From: Agelaius tricolor
Taxonomy: Eukaryota; Chordata; Aves; Passeriformes; Icteridae
DNA: 64,000 bases
Assembly: GCA_023055355.1 (NCBI GenBank)
Contig: JALJCS010000034.1
Location: 5,222,001-5,286,000, forward strand
Reading direction: 5' to 3'
In this document: positions 61,201 through 64,000 of the stretch, piece after piece
Layout of the letters: each line of letters begins with the position of its first letter
How positions within the stretch are numbered: position 1 is the first letter of the stretch
Translations under genes and position numbers: made by a program
The notes under the pieces: generated by a model
What the model was told of the DNA's origin: nothing
The model's input: only the letters and a program-made list of their open reading frames with translations
Databases searched by the model: none

Positions 61201-64000
61201 GTCTTCCATGGATTTTCTAGCGCTGTGTAACAACTAACAGAAATTGCAGTCAATGCAGTTTGGGCCTGTGGGAATGTAAAGGCATCTTTGGGTAAATAAA
61301 CCAAATATAAGAGACAATTCACGAGAAGGCTCTTAGAGGCATTGGAAATATGAAACTGCAGAGAAATGCTGAGGGGAAGAGCTGGGGGGGACACACTATG
61401 AAAATAGCCCATCACTTTTTTTTTTTTAATTCATGCCCACTCCTGTGGTCTAATGTGAACTCACAGATGGAGCCATGTGATGAGCTGCCACCGAGGAAAA
61501 TATTTTTTGTAAAGAAGAAATCCAGTGATTATCACATGCAATCAACAAAACTGTGCCTATGGAGGTTCCAGACAAGACATTTTTTATGCTGTTCTGTTTG
61601 GTTTCCCCCTGGGCTGTCTCTTCCCCCCCACACCCACAGACACAGAGGAGTCCAGCCCCCAGCTCGGGGACCAGGCAGGCCCAGCTGCTCTTGGACACAG
61701 CTCCCAGCTTTGCTCCTGCCAAGAATTCCTCGGGGCTGACCGTATGTGTTGCTGACTCCAGTGGCACAGAACACCCAGAAATGCCTGGGAGCACATGGAT
61801 CTCTTGCCAGGAGGGATGAGGAGGCCGTGCCAAGGGCCTATTGAATTGCAGGCATGTGCCACCCTGTGCTGCAGCCCCACTGCTGTTGAGCAGGCAGGAT
61901 GGAGCCGGATCCAAAGAAGCAGTTGTTGTGGAGTCAGGCTAAGGATTCTCTGGTGGAGGTGGCTGGGATGACAGATGGAAGAGGGGGAAGTGTGTTTTCT
62001 AGACATACTCCAGCCTTTCTACATCTTTGCTGCTTCTAGGATCTGAAGCAAAATTTCAGCCATTAAAATATTTCTACGTTGACTTTACATCTGGGTTTTA
62101 TCTCACCTGAAATCATGATCTCCAAACTTCATATCCATCAGCTCTTCTGGGTGCTCTTTACCCCTTTTTTTCTCCTTTTCATTTTCAATAAACCTACCAA
62201 GAAATAAAATCACCAGTAAGGAAGGTCACTCTTCAAAGTGCAGCATTATATTTCGTTTATAACCACAGTAACATTTATGGTCTTCATAAGCTAGGAACTG
62301 AAAAGAAATAAGTTTGATAACTAGGTAATAATTACAGTGTATTCCATTAAATTAAGTGATAATCAGTAGCCACCATTCTTTTACCATGCTAAAATGTGCA
62401 TTTTAAGGATGAAATGGATTTTTCAAAAATCACATTTGGAAGAGAAGAATCATTTAAGGTGTTAACCCTGCAAAATGATAATGCTAAAAAGGTATGGAAA
62501 AATTGCCAATGCAGTTAGGTGAAAGAAAGCATAAAATAATAGTTCAAAATCTTCCTGTTGCTTTGATAGTTTTTAATATTGATCTTTTTTTTTTTTAATC
62601 CATGCCTCGTGCATGACCATTTTCCAGAGAAAATCATTGTTCATACAGAAGAAAGCCTAGGAGAGGCAGTTATGGTGTTTGGGTCAATTTCATGACAAAG
62701 GGACCAAACTCTCTTTCCTTTCTCTTGTGAAGAAACATTTCTGATAGTGGAATGTGGAATATATATGGAAATTATATGGAAACAGCCCTAGAAAAGACAC
62801 AAACCTGCTTCTTTTCCCACACACTTATTTCCTTATAACAAGAGTAATTGCTGCATTTTGATGTCAGTGTAAGTAGCAATTTGAGTCTTGTGCCTTATAA
62901 TTTGAGAATGTTATTATAAGGTGGAGAACAGAATTTGGAAAATGTAACTGCTGGCAAAATTAATGCTGATCAATGCTAATATTATTTTATGTGTTTTGGC
63001 TCTTCACCATCCTGGAAAAAAATAAAAAGGCAAGCATATTATGTAGTTATATACAAAAGTCACTTCTTCATCAGTATAATTCTGGGAGGAATAATATGCA
63101 CAGGAACTCAGGAGAGCTCTGGAGAAAATGAAAACAGAACCCAGTGTACCAACTCTTCTGTGCCAATATTAGACCAGCAACACCAGCATGTTTTCACTTA
63201 AAATAATGTTTTGAGACAGGTACTTAAAAAGGAGGATGAAGTCATGTGACAGCAAGTTAATGGCTAAGAAGGGGAGAAAAATAGTATAAGTGCTTGCTTA
63301 ATGTGGACTCTATTTTATATAATTAGTTATATACAATATAAATATAATTATAATATTATATATAATTCATAATATATATTTTAAAAACCAAACTCTAGTG
63401 TTTGCCCACATATCAGAAAATATAATTGAGGACCAAAAAACTGAACTGTACAAGCATCAAATGCATTCCTGGTGAGCCAACGCCATCCCAGTGGGCCTGG
63501 GCAATGGGGATGCATTGACACCCTTCTTTGGGAAACTGCTTGGCCTCCTTTCTCTGGAAAAAGCAGTGGTGGTTGTGGCCTCAGGAACGAGCTCTCAGGT
63601 GTACCTTTAGAAAGGGTAACACCAAATTGCCAAATTGCCTGGGCAGACTTGGCAAAGTGAGGCTTTATGTTGGACTTTGAGAGATATTTTCAAAAATGCT
63701 GCCCAGATGCAGAGTGAGACTCTCCTACAGAGGAATAATGGCTTATCAGTGCTATCATGAGCAGGCTTTTTCCAGCATCTGAGCTGCGTGGCATTAATGA
63801 GGTGCTGAGCAGCCAGCTGTAATAGAGCAGCATGTGGAGCTGCTCCTCAAGATTTATGATGCATCTTTTGGTCTCTCTTTGGTCCATTTCCTTAATCATG
63901 ATGCTGATTACCAGGGCAATTGTTTTTAGTTCTCATTTCGTTTCATTTTACTTTCCTTGGAAACCATAATGGACCTTTGTTGGGGGGTTTTTATTCCCCT
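58291..64000. other. Gene-free unique DNA
   Basis: No gene is supported. A GC-richer stretch at 61580-62000 is open on both strands (154 and 140 codons on the minus strand, 129 and others on the plus) with no recognisable product. A T-rich run near 62585-62597 and an AT-rich patch at 63310-63380 are low complexity. Confidence 0.65.

Noticed and set aside
61450..62006. 154- and 140-codon minus-strand frames
   Set aside because: They overlap each other in different frames and oppose open plus frames; no domain, splice pattern or homology is evident.

Overview
The window is vertebrate nuclear DNA, almost certainly from a bird and plausibly a songbird. The main evidence is seven short 3'-end fragments of CR1, the dominant avian LINE, several still carrying its terminal octamer (ATTCYATG-type). 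The LTR elements, poly(A) tracts and abundant microsatellites, together with the absence of dense open frames, fit the same source. The 55 kb LTR looks like a family common in passerine genomes; that is recognition from memory, not a search result.

I found no protein-coding gene, exon, rRNA or tRNA I can defend. The open frames are short, overlap on both strands and match no protein family I recognise. The longest (295 codons, 9239-10126) lies in a GC-richer stretch that is also open on the other strand. The window is best read as intergenic DNA or part of a very large intron.

Layout. 1-9.2 kb: unique AT-rich DNA with a small CpG cluster near 1.5 kb. 9.2-11.4 kb: a GC-richer open stretch, a solo LTR carrying about six copies of a 58-bp tandem repeat, then a CR1 fragment. 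11.4-23.5 kb: mostly unique DNA with an 11-CpG cluster at 16.4 kb and an old CR1 remnant at 20 kb. 23.5-26.5 kb: two large AT-rich satellite-like tracts. 26.5-35 kb: unique DNA with two CR1 fragments. 35-39 kb: an inverted pair of near-identical 179-bp repeats. 39.5 and 49.1 kb: two more solo LTRs of the 10.2 kb family. 43.7 kb: a strong 30-bp-arm hairpin. 55.1 kb: a fourth solo LTR of another family. 55-64 kb: unique DNA, palindromes and one CR1 fragment.

The most informative system is the LTR family at 10.2, 39.5 and 49.1 kb. Each copy runs TG...CA, lies in the same orientation and is bounded by its own perfect 6-bp target-site duplication (AGGACT, GACACT, ATTTAT). The copies differ mainly in how many times a 58-bp module (CCAAT box, TATA-like motif, inverted CCAAT, E-box) is repeated: about 6, a partial single copy, and about 3. 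This is a promoter-region minisatellite inside an endogenous retroviral LTR family.
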